Below, in pieces: positions 63,057-64,000 of a DNA stretch of 64,000 nucleotides. Within the stretch, counting starts at the first letter, position 1. Each line of letters starts with the position of its first letter. The stretch is taken from contig JOFO01000031.1 of the NCBI GenBank assembly GCA_000721275.1, forward strand, positions 6,770 to 70,769, written 5' to 3'. The notes under the pieces are model-generated. The model saw nothing but the letters and a program-made list of their open reading frames with translations. It was not told the DNA's origin and ran no database searches. This DNA is from Microtetraspora glauca (GTDB taxonomy: Bacteria > Actinomycetota > Actinomycetes > Streptomycetales > Streptomycetaceae). The translations under genes were made by a program, and so were the position numbers.

Positions 63057-64000
63057 TCACCCCCTCCGCTCGGTCGAGACGATCAGGCAGACGGCCGCCA
63101 CGACGATCCCGCCGCCGAGGAGGATCGGCCAGGTCAGGACCTCGTCGAGGATCAGCGCGCCGAGCAGGACGGCGACGACCGGGTTGACGTAGGCGTAGGT
63201 GGCGACGAGCGAGACCGGGGCGGACTGGAGGAGCCAGGCGTACGCGGTGAAGGCGATCAGCGAGCCGAAGACCACCAGGTAGCCGAGGGCGGCCCAGGAA
63301 CCCGTGGAGACCGCCGCCGGGTCGAAGCCGCGGTGCTCGCCGCGGAGCAGGCCGACGAGGATGCCGGCGACGCCGCCGGCCAGCATCTCGTACACGCTCG
63401 CGGTGAACGGGTTGGCGGGCATCGGGAGGCGGGCCGAGGAGACCGTGCCGAGCGACCAGAGCAGGGCGGCCACGAGGACGGTCAGCACGCCGCCGATGCC
63501 GACCTCGCCGCTGAGGCCGGGGAGGGTGAGGACGGCGAGGCCGGCCATGCCGAGGAGCACGCCGCCGTACGCGCCGAGCCCGGGGCGCTCCCCTGCGGCG
63601 GTGCGGAGCAGCACGACCCAGACGGGGACGGCGGCGACGAGGAGGGCGGCGAGGCCGGAGGGCACGTCGGTCTCGGCGAGGTTGACGAGGCCGTTGCCGC
63701 CGAGGATCAGCAGGAGGCCGACGAGGGCGGCGGAGCCGAGCCGGCGGCGGTCCACCTTGAGGGCGGCGGGTCCGTGCCGCCAGGCGACGATCGCGGCGAG
63801 GAGCAGGCCCGCGACGATGAAGCGGGCGCCCGAGGCGAGGAAGGGCGGGACGGTCTCGACGACGATCCGGATGCCGAGGTAGGTGGAGCCCCAGACGACG
63901 TACACGATCGCGAGGGCCGCCCAGACGGCCCCGCCTATGCGGCGGGCGGGCTTCGCCGGGGCGGGGAAGGTTCCGGGGGCGGCGGGTCCGGGGCCGGAGG
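63057..64000 (-). CDS. EamA/DMT-family transporter, 5' end outside window
   Basis: Inner-membrane drug/metabolite transporter with ten helices. The reading frame is open to the right edge without a start codon; the visible 314 codons cover the two EamA repeats, from VYVVWGSTYLGIRIVVE to AAVCLIVSTERRG. EamA domains mark it as a small-molecule exporter, and the substrate is unknown. The ~22 codons before the first helix (PAAPGTFPAPAKPARRIGG) are Pro/Ala-rich. It starts beyond the right edge. Confidence 0.9.
   Translation of the reverse strand, partial: SGPGPAAPGTFPAPAKPARRIGGAVWAALAIVYVVWGSTYLGIRIVVETVPPFLASGARFIVAGLLLAAIVAWRHGPAALKVDRRRLGSAALVGLLLILGGNGLVNLAETDVPSGLAALLVAAVPVWVVLLRTAAGERPGLGAYGGVLLGMAGLAVLTLPGLSGEVGIGGVLTVLVAALLWSLGTVSSARLPMPANPFTASVYEMLAGGVAGILVGLLRGEHRGFDPAAVSTGSWAALGYLVVFGSLIAFTAYAWLLQSAPVSLVATYAYVNPVVAVLLGALILDEVLTWPILLGGGIVVAAVCLIVSTERRG

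Overview
The window is a piece of a Streptomyces-type actinobacterial chromosome. This is inferred from the very high G+C, the frequent GTG starts and 4-base stop/start overlaps, and the gene content: a fused three-ATPase EccC, a secretion-linked mycosin pair, RppA with a CYP158-like P450, the rimP-nusA-ylxR-infB-rbfA-truB-ribF run, and ispG, site-2 protease and dxr in a block. No rRNA, tRNA, insertion sequence, prophage or CRISPR array was recognised.

Layout. (1) 1-3588, minus strand: rpsO, pnp and an M16 zinc protease cut by the left edge. (2) 3778-26820: a type VII (ESX-like) secretion locus. The core machine is eccD, eccC, mycP, eccB and eccE. Between eccC and mycP lie minus-strand genes for candidate cargo: a 156-aa helical protein, a large Pro/Gly-rich WXG protein, a second membrane-anchored mycosin, two small WXG100 proteins, and then a separate trio (152-aa helper, 768-aa WXG-like protein, lipoprotein). 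The plus-strand right flank carries an unknown gene coupled to eccE, an orphan DUF397 gene and an EspI-like P-loop ATPase. (3) 27014-32775: a five-gene peptide ABC importer operon. (4) 32844-36455: a type III polyketide synthase (RppA) and a P450 transcribed apart, with an RTX-like secreted protein downstream of rppA. (5) 36474-48042, minus strand: the translation and RNA block rimP, nusA, ylxR, infB, DUF503, rbfA, truB, then a protease-like/NTPase fusion and ribF. (6) 48224-51175, plus strand: a lipoprotein with a ferritin-like partner, an APH-family protein and an SPFH protein. (7) 51233-64000, minus strand: proS, two GNAT enzymes, ispG, site-2 protease, dxr, an EPSP-synthase paralogue, an aldehyde dehydrogenase, a beta-propeller protein and a DMT transporter cut by the right edge.

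How the genes work together. EccB, EccC, EccD and EccE would form the membrane complex, with MycP as its protease partner. The Esx pair and the larger WXG proteins would be exported, and the EspI-like ATPase may tune the process. The ABC operon imports peptides. RppA and the P450 would make and couple flaviolin-type aromatic pigment. ispG and dxr are two MEP isoprenoid steps.

The most unusual signals are: a compact three-gene candidate effector module; a second mycosin placed inside the cargo operon; a protease-NTPase fusion that has lost its key residues in both domains; an APH-family protein that has lost its active-site Asn and Asp; a helically phased array of ten-base repeats after truB; T-tract hairpins between nusA and ylxR; and a perfect 16-bp hairpin inside the first codons of the M16 protease gene.
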